A stretch of 64,000 nt of DNA from contig CAYQNJ010000001.1 in NCBI GenBank assembly GCA_964418835.1, forward strand, positions 124,001-188,000, in the 5' to 3' direction. This DNA comes from UBA9076 sp964418835 (lineage in GTDB: Bacteria > Bacillota_I > Bacilli_A > Erysipelotrichales > Erysipelotrichaceae). The notes beneath the pieces are model-generated. The model made no database searches, was not told the origin of the DNA, and saw only the letters and a program-made list of their open reading frames with translations. The position numbers and the translations under genes are program-made. This document shows positions 25,567 to 35,351 of the stretch, in pieces; within the stretch, counting starts at the first letter, position 1, and every line of letters starts with the position of its first letter.

Positions 25567-28197
25567 ATGAAAAATTTAACTGGAAGTCAAGTAAGATCAA
25601 TGTTTCTTGAATATTTTAAACAGCATGGTCATATGATAGAACCAGGAGCTAGTTTAGTTCCACACAACGACCCAACACTACTTTGGATTAACTCTGGTGT
25701 TGCTGCGTTAAAAAAATACTTTGATGGAAGTGAAAAACCATCTTGTAATAGAATAACTAATGCTCAAAAAAGTATTAGAACCAACGATATTGAAAATGTT
25801 GGTAAAACAGCAAGACATCATACATTCTTTGAAATGCTGGGTAACTTTTCAATTGGTGACTATTTTAAACAAGATGCGATTCCTTTTGCATGGGAGTTTT
25901 TAACATCTAAAGATTGGATAGGATTTGATAAAGATAGACTATATGTTACCGTTTACCCTGATGATACAGAAGCTTATGATATTTGGGTAAATAAAATTAA
26001 AATAGATCCATCACATATATTAAAAACAGAAGAAAATTATTGGCAAATTGGTGAAGGTCCAAGTGGTCCTTGTAGTGAAATTCACTATGATAGAGGTGAA
26101 GCATATGATCCAGATGGACTAGGTGAAAAGATGTTTTTTGAAGAAATGGAAAATGAAAGATATATTGAAGTTTGGAATATAGTGTTTTCTCAATATGATG
26201 CTAAAGAAGGAGTAGATAGAAAAGATTTTAAGGAATTACCACAAAAAAATATAGATACAGGAATGGGACTAGAAAGATTAGTATGTTTAGTTCAAGATGG
26301 AGAAACAAACTTTGACACTGATTTATTCTTACCAATAATTCATGAAACTGAAAAACTTGCTAAACATAAATATGAAAATGAATATAAGATGGCATATAGA
26401 GTTATTGCTGATCATATTAGAACTGTAACATTTGCATTGGCAGATGGTGCAAGCTTTTCTAATGAAGGTAGAGGCTATGTACTAAGAAGAGTACTTAGAA
26501 GAGCTATTAGATACGGAAAGAGTATTGGTATTGAAAGTGCTTTTATGTATTCTTTAGTCCAAACAGTAGCTGATGTAATGAAAGATTTTTATCCATATGT
26601 ACAAGATAAAGTCGAATTAATTTCTAAGTTAGTAAAAACAGAAGAACTAGCATTTCATAGTACTTTAAAAAATGGTGAAAAACTATTGATGGATGAATTA
26701 GAAAACGCTAAGGATACTAAAGTATTACAAGGAGATGTAGTGTTTAAGTTATATGATACATATGGGTTCCCTAAAGAATTAACAATAGAAATAGCAAATG
26801 ATAATGGATATAGTGTTGATATGACATCATTTGATACAGAAATGAAGAAACAACAAGAAAGGGCAAGAAGTTCAAGAAGCGAAGAACAATCTATGTCTAG
26901 TCAATCAAAAGACTTAATGGATTTTGTATCTGAATTTGAATTTTTAGGTTATGAAGTAACTATTAACTCTTCAAAGGTTGTTGGTTTGTTTAAAGATGGA
27001 AAAAAAGTAAATGAACTAAATGATGAAGGTGACATTATTTTAGAAAAAACATGTTTCTACGCGGAAAGTGGTGGACAAGTTTCTGATACAGGAATTTTAT
27101 ATAATGATTCATTCTTAGCTGATGTAATAGATTGTCAAAAAGCTCCACATAAACAACATATGCATCATGTAAATGTTAAAAATGGAGTTGTAAAAGTAGG
27201 AGACATACTTACAGCTAAAGTTGATGTAGAAAGAAGAAATCTAATTAAAGCAAATCATTCTTCATTACATTTATTAAATAGTGCTTTACATAAAGTATTA
27301 GGTAATCATATAAATCAAGCAGGTTCTTATTTAAATGATGAATATGCTAGATTTGATTTTACACATTATGAAAAAGTAAATCATCAACAATTAAGAGACA
27401 TTGAAGATTTGGTTAATTCATATATTATGCAAGATAACAATGTAAAAACTGAAGTATTACCTATTGATGAAGCAATGAATAGTGGTGCTATAGCTATATT
27501 TGATGAAAAATATGGTGATGTTGTTAGAGTTGTTTCTATGGGAGATGCTTCTAAGGAATTTTGTGGTGGAACTCATGTAAGTAATACTCAAGAAATTGGT
27601 GTTTTTAAAATCATTTCTGAAGAAAGTATTGGATCTGGTATTAGAAGAATTACTAGTAAGACTAAGATGCTCGCTTATGATGAAATGGCAAAAGAAATTG
27701 AAAGGTTATCATCAATAGCTAAACAAATGAATTTAAATTCACCATTAGAAATTGAAGATAAATTAAATGTTTTATTAAATGAAAATAATGAACTAAAAAA
27801 AGAAGTTTCTAAACAAAAAGAAAAAATGACTTTATTAAAGGCTGATGAACTTTCTTCAAAAACAGAAGAAATTAATGGTTTAAATGTATTATTAATTAAA
27901 GATAATTCTCTAACATCTTCTAATATAAAGAATTTTGCTGAAACATTAAAAAATAAGGTAAAAGATTCTGTAGTATTTATTAGTTCTAACAATGAAAATA
28001 AATTAACTTTTGCGTGTGCATTAAGTAAAACAGCTGTAGATAAAGGATTGAATGCAGGCAAACTTATTAAATTAGCTGCTTCATTATCAGAAGGTAATGG
28101 AGGAGGTAGAAATGACTTAGCTCAAGGTGGAGGTAAGGATGTTTCTAAAGAAGATTTAGTAATATCTAATATTAAAGAAGAAATAAAGGCAATTTAA
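25567..28197 (+). CDS. alaS: Alanyl-tRNA synthetase
   Basis: Class II synthetase of 876 aa, complete. Motif 1-3 regions are visible (LWINSGVAALKKYFDG, ARHHTFFEMLGNFSIGDYF, DTGMGLERL). The editing domain has HSSLHLLNSALH (HxxxH) and CGGTHVSNT with the zinc ligands, and the C-terminal part ends in a coiled coil and the GNGGGRNDLAQGGG motif. The start is fixed by AGGAGG (25555-25560) and lies after the T-box terminator; the open frame upstream is leader sequence. It opens the conserved Firmicutes block ireB-ruvX-DUF1292-mltG-udk-greA. Confidence 0.98.
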   Translation: MKNLTGSQVRSMFLEYFKQHGHMIEPGASLVPHNDPTLLWINSGVAALKKYFDGSEKPSCNRITNAQKSIRTNDIENVGKTARHHTFFEMLGNFSIGDYFKQDAIPFAWEFLTSKDWIGFDKDRLYVTVYPDDTEAYDIWVNKIKIDPSHILKTEENYWQIGEGPSGPCSEIHYDRGEAYDPDGLGEKMFFEEMENERYIEVWNIVFSQYDAKEGVDRKDFKELPQKNIDTGMGLERLVCLVQDGETNFDTDLFLPIIHETEKLAKHKYENEYKMAYRVIADHIRTVTFALADGASFSNEGRGYVLRRVLRRAIRYGKSIGIESAFMYSLVQTVADVMKDFYPYVQDKVELISKLVKTEELAFHSTLKNGEKLLMDELENAKDTKVLQGDVVFKLYDTYGFPKELTIEIANDNGYSVDMTSFDTEMKKQQERARSSRSEEQSMSSQSKDLMDFVSEFEFLGYEVTINSSKVVGLFKDGKKVNELNDEGDIILEKTCFYAESGGQVSDTGILYNDSFLADVIDCQKAPHKQHMHHVNVKNGVVKVGDILTAKVDVERRNLIKANHSSLHLLNSALHKVLGNHINQAGSYLNDEYARFDFTHYEKVNHQQLRDIEDLVNSYIMQDNNVKTEVLPIDEAMNSGAIAIFDEKYGDVVRVVSMGDASKEFCGGTHVSNTQEIGVFKIISEESIGSGIRRITSKTKMLAYDEMAKEIERLSSIAKQMNLNSPLEIEDKLNVLLNENNELKKEVSKQKEKMTLLKADELSSKTEEINGLNVLLIKDNSLTSSNIKNFAETLKNKVKDSVVFISSNNENKLTFACALSKTAVDKGLNAGKLIKLAASLSEGNGGGRNDLAQGGGKDVSKEDLVISNIKEEIKAI

Positions 28198-28216
28198 GCA
28201 TTTATCATGCTTGTTT
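28196..28216 (+). terminator. Weak hairpin after alaS
   Basis: A 6-bp stem (28196-28201 with 28207-28212) is followed by GTTT only. It may be a weak or partial terminator. A TTGACT at 28215-28220 just after it could be the -35 of an ireB promoter. Confidence 0.35.
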
Positions 28217-28275
28217 GACTATACTTTTTAAGTTTAATAGTTTAAAATAACTTTAAGTAAAAGGGGTGATTTAGA

Positions 28276-28539
28276 ATGTCCAAACCAAATTTCACTGAGA
28301 CAATGAGTTTTAAATCAGATAAGATTCGTAGAGAGAATATAAGTCAAGTACTTAAATTAACTCAAGAAGCACTAGAAGAGCGTGGATACAATGCAATAAA
28401 TCAACTTGCTGGATATTTAATTTCTAATGATCCTGCGTATATTTCTAGTCATAAGAATGCAAGAAGTATAATTCAATCAGTTGAAAGACATGAACTTATT
28501 GAAGAACTTGTAAGATTTTATTTAGAGGAACATAACTAA
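28276..28539 (+). CDS. ireB: IreB-family regulatory phosphoprotein (UPF0297/YrzL)
   Basis: Small 87-aa protein with the UPF0297 pattern TMSFK, LTQEALEERGYNAINQLAGYLISNDPAYISSH and VRFYLEE. In Enterococcus the homologue is a substrate of the PASTA kinase IreK and affects cell-wall stress responses; the phosphorylated threonines lie in the N-terminal TETM segment, which is conserved here. The gene is always near ruvX in Firmicutes, as here. An AAAAGGGGTGA ribosome site precedes it. Confidence 0.93.
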   Translation: MSKPNFTETMSFKSDKIRRENISQVLKLTQEALEERGYNAINQLAGYLISNDPAYISSHKNARSIIQSVERHELIEELVRFYLEEHN

Positions 28540-28542
28540 TCC

Positions 28543-28959
28543 ATGGAAAGAATTCTAGGATTAGATTTAGGAAGTAAAACTTTAGGTATTGCCATTAGTG
28601 ATCCATTAGGTATTATTGCCAGAGCAGTAGAAACAATTAGATTTGAAGAAGATGACTATGAAGAAGCCTTAGAAAAACTCATTCCTATAATAAAAGAAAA
28701 TGGAGTGACTAAGATTGTTCTTGGTTTACCTAAACATATGAATGGAGATATTGGTATTAGAGGAAACATTTCTATTGAATTTAAAGAGATGATAAATAAT
28801 GCTACTAATATTGAAGTAATTTTAATTGATGAAAGACTAACTACAGTTGCGGCTGAAAAAATATTAATACAAGGTAATGTGTCTAGAAAAAATAGAAAAA
28901 AAGTAATAGATCAAATGGCAGCGGTTAATATTTTACAAGGTTATTTAGATAGAAAATAA
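28543..28959 (+). CDS. ruvX: RuvX/YqgF Holliday junction resolvase-like nuclease
   Basis: RNase H-fold nuclease of 138 aa, implicated in 16S rRNA 5' processing and in Holliday junction resolution. Conserved acidic motifs are LGLDLGSKTLGIAISD, VLGLPKHMNG, LIDERLTT and the C-terminal DQMAAVNILQGYL. It lies three bases after ireB, so translation is probably coupled. Confidence 0.95.
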   Translation: MERILGLDLGSKTLGIAISDPLGIIARAVETIRFEEDDYEEALEKLIPIIKENGVTKIVLGLPKHMNGDIGIRGNISIEFKEMINNATNIEVILIDERLTTVAAEKILIQGNVSRKNRKKVIDQMAAVNILQGYLDRK

Positions 28960-28982
28960 AAGGGCGTAACTCGCCCTTTATT
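28959..28982 (+). terminator. Hairpin between ruvX and the DUF1292 gene
   Basis: An 8-bp GC-rich stem (28959-28966 with 28972-28979) is followed by only a short T stretch. It may attenuate transcription between the two genes. Confidence 0.5.
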
Positions 28983-28999
28983 AATGAAGGAGAATATAA

Positions 29000-29260
29000 A
29001 TGGATGAAAGAAGATTTGTTGTTTATGACAATGAAGGTTATGAAACTGAAATGCAAATATTATTTACTTTTGAAACAGATGATGATGTTAAGTATGTAAT
29101 ATTCCACCCAGTAAATGACGATAGTGAATATATTGCAGGTAGATATACTGAAGATGGACAATTATTTACAGACCTAAACGATGAAGAATTTGAAATGTGT
29201 TCAGAAATGTTGAATACTTTTATGGATCAAATAGAATTTGATGAAGAAGCTAATTCTTAG
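29000..29260 (+). CDS. DUF1292 family protein (YrzB-like)
   Basis: Acidic 86-aa protein with the DUF1292 layout (VYDNEGYETEMQILFTFE, YVIFHPVNDDSEYIAGRYTEDG). Function is unknown, but it is a constant neighbour of ireB and ruvX in Firmicutes. AAGGAGA is 6 bases before the ATG. The next gene starts inside its end. Confidence 0.88.
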   Translation: MDERRFVVYDNEGYETEMQILFTFETDDDVKYVIFHPVNDDSEYIAGRYTEDGQLFTDLNDEEFEMCSEMLNTFMDQIEFDEEANS

Positions 29261-29786
29261 TGTATTATCAATGCTTTTAATTTTTGGAATGTTTGGTTGT
29301 TCAAAAAATGAAGAAGTAAATACAGATAATATAGAAGGTGATACTATGATAATTGGAGAAATAGGTTTAGGATTTGTAGAAGTTATGGCATCATGGCTTA
29401 AGTTTCAAGACTTAAACCCAAAAGCTACAGGCTATCAATATGCTAGTCCAGATGGTTTATATATTGTGACCCTTGATAAAGTTACATGGCCAAGTAATAC
29501 ATTAGAAGAAAATAATACTTCAGAAATTGCAGCATCTAACATTTGGAATTATTTAGATAAAAGTAATTTCACAAATATAAAAGGTGCTAAGATTAAATAT
29601 AAATTGATTGAAGTTGATGTTTATCAAGTATATGGTAACTTTAACGATGGTAAATCAATGTTAATTATAGATTCATTTATGGATAAAAATAATGTTGTTC
29701 ATACAGTATCTATAGAAGGTCCTACTACACAAGAATTATTAGATTATTATAAATTGATAACTGAATCATATATATTTGAAAAATAG
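29241..29786 (+). CDS. Lipoprotein of unknown function
   Basis: 181-aa protein with a classical lipoprotein signal (MKKLILSVLSMLL, lipobox GMFGC with C20). I do not recognise the mature domain; it is soluble, mixed alpha/beta in appearance, with no cysteine or repeat pattern. The start ATG at 29241 is inside the DUF1292 gene (20-base overlap), and no separate ribosome site is evident, suggesting coupled translation. Its position just before mltG hints at a cell-envelope role, but this is only context. Confidence 0.75.
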   Translation: MKKLILSVLSMLLIFGMFGCSKNEEVNTDNIEGDTMIIGEIGLGFVEVMASWLKFQDLNPKATGYQYASPDGLYIVTLDKVTWPSNTLEENNTSEIAASNIWNYLDKSNFTNIKGAKIKYKLIEVDVYQVYGNFNDGKSMLIIDSFMDKNNVVHTVSIEGPTTQELLDYYKLITESYIFEK

Positions 29787-29797
29787 AAAGGAATACA

Positions 29798-30871
29798 ATG
29801 AGTAGAAAAAGAAAAAGAAAATTAAATATAAAATTTATCTTTCTATTATTAATACTATTTTTGTTGATTTTTGGTTTTATGTTTTATAATCATTATCAAA
29901 ATTCATTAAAACCTATAAGTAAAACTTCAGAGTTAGTTATGTTTACAGTTGATAAAGGCTCATCCACAAAATCAATAGTAAAAAATTTAGAAGATGAAAA
30001 AATCATTAAGGATTCAGATATGGCTTATTGGTATATTAAATTAAATGACTTAACTAGTATTAAAGCTGGAGAATACCAATTAGATAAAAACTGGAATGTT
30101 GATACTATATTTAATTATATTAATATAGCTACAAATGCCATAAGTGATGATGTTAAAGTTACTATTATTGAAGGTGATTGGGCTAAAGATATCGCAAAGA
30201 AAATCTCTAGTTCTACAGGAATTCCAGAAGAAGAATTTTTACAATTATGGAATGATGAAACTTATGTAAGAAGTTTAATGAGTAAATATCCATTTTTAAC
30301 TGAAGAAATATTTAATCCTGATACTAGAGTTTTATTAGAAGGTTATTTATTTCCAAATACTTATTTATTCTTTAAAGATACTGATGTAAATACAATAACA
30401 AATAAAATACTTGATGAGACTTTAAAAGTTTATAATGAGTTTAAAGATGAAATTAATAATCATAAGTTAAGCACACATCAATTATTTACTTTATCAAGTA
30501 TAGTACAGTATGAAGCAAGTAAAGTAGAAGATATGAAGTTAATTGCTGGAGTATTTTATAACCGTATGGAAATTAATATGAAATTACAAAGTAGTGTAAC
30601 TGTATGTTATGCAATAGATAAAGAAAAATCAGATCATTGGATGGATTGTGAAGTTAATCCTAACTTTGATTCACCTTATAATACATATAAATATGAAGGT
30701 TTACCTCCTGGACCTATTCTAAATCCAGGAAGAAGTGCCATAGAAGCTACTTTAAATCCTACCCCAAGTAAATATTTATATTTTATGGCTGATGTATATG
30801 GAGATGGAACAGTTTATTATGCGGAAACATATAAAGAACATAATGAAAATGTTCAAAAATATTTAAAATAA
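29798..30871 (+). CDS. mltG: Endolytic murein transglycosylase MltG
   Basis: Membrane-anchored YceG family enzyme that cleaves nascent glycan strands and sets their length. It has a basic N-terminus, one helix (about residues 10-31), a LysM-like region (about 45-110) and the catalytic domain with E239 in QYEASKVEDMKLIAGVFYNRM, then LPPGPILNPGRSAIEATLNP. 357 aa is normal. Its presence implies that the organism makes peptidoglycan, or did so recently. An AGAAAGG site precedes the ATG, and the stop overlaps the udk start (TAATG). Confidence 0.95.
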   Translation: MSRKRKRKLNIKFIFLLLILFLLIFGFMFYNHYQNSLKPISKTSELVMFTVDKGSSTKSIVKNLEDEKIIKDSDMAYWYIKLNDLTSIKAGEYQLDKNWNVDTIFNYINIATNAISDDVKVTIIEGDWAKDIAKKISSSTGIPEEEFLQLWNDETYVRSLMSKYPFLTEEIFNPDTRVLLEGYLFPNTYLFFKDTDVNTITNKILDETLKVYNEFKDEINNHKLSTHQLFTLSSIVQYEASKVEDMKLIAGVFYNRMEINMKLQSSVTVCYAIDKEKSDHWMDCEVNPNFDSPYNTYKYEGLPPGPILNPGRSAIEATLNPTPSKYLYFMADVYGDGTVYYAETYKEHNENVQKYLK

Positions 30872-31500
30872 TGAAACCAATTATTATAGGTATTGCAGGG
30901 GGTAGTGCATCAGGTAAGTCTACAATCGCAAAAAGTTTATTCCAACAATTTGAAGAAAAGAAATCAGTTATTATTATAAGACAAGATGATTATTATAAAG
31001 ATCAATCTCATTTAAGTATGGAAGAAAGAGTAAAAAATAACTATGACCATCCATTTGCGTTTGATACAGAATTATTAGTCACTCATCTTAATTCATTATC
31101 ACAAGGAGTAACTATAGTTAAACCAAAGTATGATTTTACTCATCATACTAGAAGTAATGAAACTGAAATTATAGAACCAAGTGAAGTTATTATATTAGAA
31201 GGATTGTTTGTATTAGAAGATGAGTTAATAAGAAATAAATTAGACATAAAAATATTTGTTGAAACAGATGCAGATGTTAGGTTTATTAGAAGATTACAAA
31301 GAGATGTTTTAGATAGAGGAAGAACAGTTGAATCAGTTATTACACAATATCTAACTACTGTTAAACCTATGCATGAGGGATTTGTTGAGCCAAGTAAAAA
31401 ATATGCGGATGTTATAATACCAGAAGGTGGTAAAAACATGGTTGCTATAGACTTGTTAAACACTAAAATAAATAGTATTATTACACATACGATGTTATAA
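30871..31500 (+). CDS. udk: Uridine kinase
   Basis: Pyrimidine salvage enzyme phosphorylating uridine and cytidine, 209 aa. The P-loop GGSASGKST is near residue 9. RQDDYYKDQSHL, NYDHPFAFD, YDFTHHTR, ILEGLF and RRLQRDVLDRGR are typical Udk blocks. It starts within the mltG stop codon and precedes greA, as in B. subtilis. Confidence 0.96.
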   Translation: MKPIIIGIAGGSASGKSTIAKSLFQQFEEKKSVIIIRQDDYYKDQSHLSMEERVKNNYDHPFAFDTELLVTHLNSLSQGVTIVKPKYDFTHHTRSNETEIIEPSEVIILEGLFVLEDELIRNKLDIKIFVETDADVRFIRRLQRDVLDRGRTVESVITQYLTTVKPMHEGFVEPSKKYADVIIPEGGKNMVAIDLLNTKINSIITHTML

Positions 31501-31527
31501 TTTCAAACGATAAAAGGAGTAAGTAAT

Positions 31528-31998
31528 ATGACAGAAGAAAAAATTTATGTAACCGAGGAAGGACTTAAAGACCTTCAAGAACAATATAATAATTTAGTTC
31601 ACGTAGTTAGAGAAGAAATTACGGAAGAATTAAAAGCAGCAAGAGCACAAGGTGATTTATCTGAAAATGCTGATTATGATGCAGCAAGAGATCGTCAAGC
31701 ACAAAATGAAGCTAAAATTAGAGATTTAGAATTTATGTTAAATAATTATGTAATTATTGACACAAAGAAAGGTGGTTCTAAGACTGTTAAAATTGGTTCT
31801 ACAGTTAAAATAGAATTTATGGATACTAAACAATTAGTTACATACACTATTGTTGGATCAACAGAAGCTGACCCACTAAATGGTAAACTTTCTAATGTTA
31901 CTCCTCTAGCAGAAGCAATACTTGAAAGAAAAATTGGTTCAGTGGTTACTGTTAATGTAGAAAAACCATATAAAGTTACTATTATTAGTATAGAATAA
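31528..31998 (+). CDS. greA: Transcription elongation factor GreA
   Basis: Cleavage-stimulating factor that rescues backtracked RNA polymerase, 156 aa. The N-terminal coiled coil has the ARAQGDLSENADYDAARDRQ tip motif, and the C-terminal FKBP-like domain contains KVGSTVKIE-like and PLAEAILERKIGSVV segments. AAAGGAG precedes the ATG. Confidence 0.97.
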   Translation: MTEEKIYVTEEGLKDLQEQYNNLVHVVREEITEELKAARAQGDLSENADYDAARDRQAQNEAKIRDLEFMLNNYVIIDTKKGGSKTVKIGSTVKIEFMDTKQLVTYTIVGSTEADPLNGKLSNVTPLAEAILERKIGSVVTVNVEKPYKVTIISIE

Positions 31999-32040
31999 GG
32001 AATATTTATTAAATTGTTAATAAATGAGTAGGAGATATAT

Positions 32041-32505
32041 ATGTATAAACTACTCATTTTTTTAGTGACTGTAATTTTAATTACAACCATAGAATATCAA
32101 GTAATTGATTTATCTAGTTTTTCTAAAAAGTATATTACGATAGAAATAAATGGAGCTGTTAAAAATCCAGGGTTTTATAATATAGAAAAAGGATCAAATA
32201 TTAATGATATATTAAAACTGACTCAGGTTGAAGATAATGCTGATTTAAGCTCTTTAAACAAACAAATTGAGTTAAGTGATAAAGATGTACTCTATATACC
32301 AATAAAACAAGATACAAAGCTTATTTCAATTAATAGTGCAAGTTTATCACAGTTAATGTTATTACCTGGAGTAGGGGAAGTAACAGCTAAGAAAATAATA
32401 GAATATAGAGAAAATAAGTTATTTCAAACAATAGAAGAATTAAAAAATGTTTCTGGTATTGGTGATTCAAAATATGAGGCTATATGCGAGTTAATATCCC
32501 TTTAA
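32041..32505 (+). CDS. comEA: ComEA-type competence DNA receptor
   Basis: Membrane-anchored double-stranded DNA receptor of the uptake machinery, 154 aa. It has an N-terminal helix (about residues 2-18), an SLBB-like domain (EINGAVKNPGFYNIEKGSNI) and a C-terminal double helix-hairpin-helix (INSASLSQLMLLPGVGEVTAKKIIEYR, LKNVSGIGDSKYEAI). TAGGAG lies upstream. It overlaps comEC by 22 bases. No clear AAAA-N5-TTTT ComK box was seen immediately upstream. Confidence 0.93.
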   Translation: MYKLLIFLVTVILITTIEYQVIDLSSFSKKYITIEINGAVKNPGFYNIEKGSNINDILKLTQVEDNADLSSLNKQIELSDKDVLYIPIKQDTKLISINSASLSQLMLLPGVGEVTAKKIIEYRENKLFQTIEELKNVSGIGDSKYEAICELISL

Positions 32506-34397
32506 AAGATAAATGGATATTATTATCATTATTATCAATAATACTTATATTGTTAAAGGATATTCTTGGAATAAATATTTTAATAATTATTATCAGTTAT
32601 TGGTTAATAAGATATAGGGATAAATCATTTTTTATTGTTTCGATAATTTTAATAATTTTATTTATAAATAGATTTAATAAAAATCCTTATACAACAATTA
32701 ATGGTAGTATTACTAAAATAAGTGATTCATATATAATTGTTCAAGACTTCAATATGAAAACAATTATTTATACTGATAGAGAATATATTATTGATAGTAA
32801 GGTTAATATTACTGGAAAATATAAAAAATTGTATAGTAGACCAGGATTTTTTAATTTTGATTTTACAAAATATTTAAACCATCAAGGTATTTATTATGAA
32901 TTGAAAAATACAAATATTATTGTTTTAAAAGAAGGGAATACTCCTAGAGCATTAATCCAAAAAAGGTTAAATAGCTTTTCATTTAAAAATAAAACCTGGT
33001 TATATAAATCATTACTGGGTATTAAATATGATGACTCATTAGAATCAATTTTTATTATTTCTGGATTTAATGTGATGGGATTAATATTAATTTTAAAGAA
33101 AAGTTTAAATAAAATTCTATATGATAAAACAATAAAAAAATTAGAAATGTCAGTTTTAATTTTATTAGGATTTATTTATAAGTTCCCAATCCAAATTATT
33201 AGATTATTAATATTTAGAATTTTTAAATATGCAAAACTAAATAGCAAGGATAAAATAGGACTTAGTATAGTAGTACTTTTATTGATTGATCCTAGCCAAA
33301 CTTTTAATTTAGGGTTTTGGATATTATTAGGATTTTACTATTCTGATTATTTATTTAAAAGAAAAATAACTAGATATCTTTATATGTATGTTATACAAGG
33401 TATATTCAATAAATATTTTAATATTGTATTAACATTTTTGTATGGAATTTATATATATATTTTAGGAATAAGTTATATATTTGCAATTATTACACTCATG
33501 ATTGGTAGAAACTTATTTTTTGATTTTATTATAATATCTAATAAAATATTTACTATATTAGATATCTTTAAAATAAAAGGTTATCCAATAGGATTAGGAA
33601 GTATAGTATTAATTTATATTTCTTATTCATTAAGAAATAATAAATTTAGATGGTATGTAGTAACATGTTTATATGTTCTAATGTTAAAGTTTGGATACAT
33701 ACATATATTGGCTGAAGTAACCTTTATAAACGTAGGACAAGGGGATTCTATATTAATTCGATCAAATTTTAATAAAACTAATATACTTATTGATACAGGA
33801 TCTAAATATCAATATTCATATTTAAAACAGTTTTTAGATTCTAAAGGGATAAATAAACTAAATGCTTTAATAATTACACATTATGATGAAGATCACTCAG
33901 GTAATATTGATAATTTAAAAAAAGATTACTTTATTAAAACAATAATAGATGAATATAATAAAAGTTTTGAAATAAACGAATATACCTTTTATGATTTAAA
34001 TATTTTTAATAATGTTGAAGATAATGATAAATCATTAGTTCATTTCACTAAAATTAATAACTTATCTTTTTTATTTACAGGTGATATCTCAAGTGAAGTA
34101 GAAGAAAATATTATTAGAAATTATGATTTAATTGAAACTGATATATTAAAACTTGCTCACCATGGAAGTAAAACAAGTAGTTCTAAAAACTTTATTAAAC
34201 AATTAAACCCTAAACTTTCTATTATTTCTAGTGGAATGAATAATCTTTATAGACATCCTTCAAAAGAAGTATTGGATCTTTTAGAAAATGAAGGAGTTTT
34301 CTATCTTGATACAAAGTATGAAGGGGATATTACTATATACTTTACAAAATTTTTCAATTTCTTTTACACTAGTGATGGAAGAATTGGTATAATTTAA
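32484..34397 (+). CDS. comEC: ComEC-type DNA uptake channel with metallo-beta-lactamase domain
   Basis: Forms the channel that passes single-stranded DNA into the cytoplasm. The first 410 residues are very hydrophobic (the Competence domain, with about ten helices and an OB-like insert near residues 55-145). The C-terminal metallo-beta-lactamase domain has INVGQGDSILI, DTGSK, H466-x-D-x-D-H471 in HYDEDHSGN, FTGDI and LAHHGSKTS. At 637 aa it is shorter than B. subtilis ComEC (about 776 aa), mostly in the membrane part. holA follows directly, as in B. subtilis. Confidence 0.92.
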   Translation: MRVNIPLKDKWILLSLLSIILILLKDILGINILIIIISYWLIRYRDKSFFIVSIILIILFINRFNKNPYTTINGSITKISDSYIIVQDFNMKTIIYTDREYIIDSKVNITGKYKKLYSRPGFFNFDFTKYLNHQGIYYELKNTNIIVLKEGNTPRALIQKRLNSFSFKNKTWLYKSLLGIKYDDSLESIFIISGFNVMGLILILKKSLNKILYDKTIKKLEMSVLILLGFIYKFPIQIIRLLIFRIFKYAKLNSKDKIGLSIVVLLLIDPSQTFNLGFWILLGFYYSDYLFKRKITRYLYMYVIQGIFNKYFNIVLTFLYGIYIYILGISYIFAIITLMIGRNLFFDFIIISNKIFTILDIFKIKGYPIGLGSIVLIYISYSLRNNKFRWYVVTCLYVLMLKFGYIHILAEVTFINVGQGDSILIRSNFNKTNILIDTGSKYQYSYLKQFLDSKGINKLNALIITHYDEDHSGNIDNLKKDYFIKTIIDEYNKSFEINEYTFYDLNIFNNVEDNDKSLVHFTKINNLSFLFTGDISSEVEENIIRNYDLIETDILKLAHHGSKTSSSKNFIKQLNPKLSIISSGMNNLYRHPSKEVLDLLENEGVFYLDTKYEGDITIYFTKFFNFFYTSDGRIGII

Positions 34398-34399
34398 TA

Positions 34400-35350
34400 A
34401 TGATATACTTAATAACAGGTGAAGATACTCAGTTAATACAAAATAAAATAAAAGAAGTTTTAAAATCTGAAAATATTGATCAATTTGATATTACTGAATA
34501 TGATGGTACAGATAAATTTATTAATATAGATTCTATCATTCAAGATTGTAGATCTTTACCGATGTTTAGTGATAAAAAATTAATTTTAATTAATAGACCA
34601 TTGTTTTTAACTTCAAGTTTTTCATTAGAAGAAAATGATCAAAAGAAATTTATTGATTTAATAAAAGGAAATACTAATGATTTTCACTTAATCTTGTATG
34701 GAATCATAGCACTAGATAAAAGAAAAAATATATATAAAGCATTAGTTAAACATTCAAAAGTTTTTTTTATAGAAAAACTTAAACCATACGAATTTAATGC
34801 AATTGTAAAAAAATCTTTGAATAAGTACAACATTAAAATAAAACCAGATGCATTAGATGAATTGCAAAAAAGACTACCCATTGATTTATTAAATCTAAAA
34901 ACTGAAATTCATAAATTAAGTTCCTTTAGTGATGTTATAGAATTAAATGATATTAAACACTTAATCACAAGACCACTTGAAGATGATATTTTTGTATTAA
35001 CCAATGCTATATTAGATAAAAATTTAAATAAATCTATATTATTTTGGAAAGACTTAAAAAAACAAAACTATGATGGTCTTGGAGCAACTTTAATTTTATC
35101 AACTCAAGTAGTGTTTATGTATAAGGTTAAATATTTAGCATCTCTTGGTTATTCAAAAGATAAAATAATATCTAAATTAAAAGCTCATCCATATAGAGTA
35201 AATGTAGTACTTCAAAAAATAAATAAATATTCATTTAAACAATTAATTACTATGCTAAATGAATTAGCTAAATTAGATCAAAATGTAAAATCTGGAAGAA
35301 TAGAACAAAATAATGGATTTGAATTATTCATTATAAATATGACGAGGTAA
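34400..35350 (+). CDS. holA: DNA polymerase III delta subunit
   Basis: Clamp-loader subunit (YqeN family) of 316 aa that opens the sliding clamp. The N-terminal block MIYLITGEDTQLIQNKIKE, the CRSLPMFSDKKLILINRP motif, PYEFNAIVKKSLNKYNIKI and the C-terminal LGATLILSTQ and LAKLDQNVKSGR are typical. It begins two bases after comEC, a linkage conserved across Firmicutes. Confidence 0.93.
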   Translation: MIYLITGEDTQLIQNKIKEVLKSENIDQFDITEYDGTDKFINIDSIIQDCRSLPMFSDKKLILINRPLFLTSSFSLEENDQKKFIDLIKGNTNDFHLILYGIIALDKRKNIYKALVKHSKVFFIEKLKPYEFNAIVKKSLNKYNIKIKPDALDELQKRLPIDLLNLKTEIHKLSSFSDVIELNDIKHLITRPLEDDIFVLTNAILDKNLNKSILFWKDLKKQNYDGLGATLILSTQVVFMYKVKYLASLGYSKDKIISKLKAHPYRVNVVLQKINKYSFKQLITMLNELAKLDQNVKSGRIEQNNGFELFIINMTR

Positions 35351-35351
35351 T

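Noticed and set aside
31999..32040. ComK box upstream of comEA
   Set aside because: No pair of AAAA-N5-TTTT motifs is visible in the short interval after greA.
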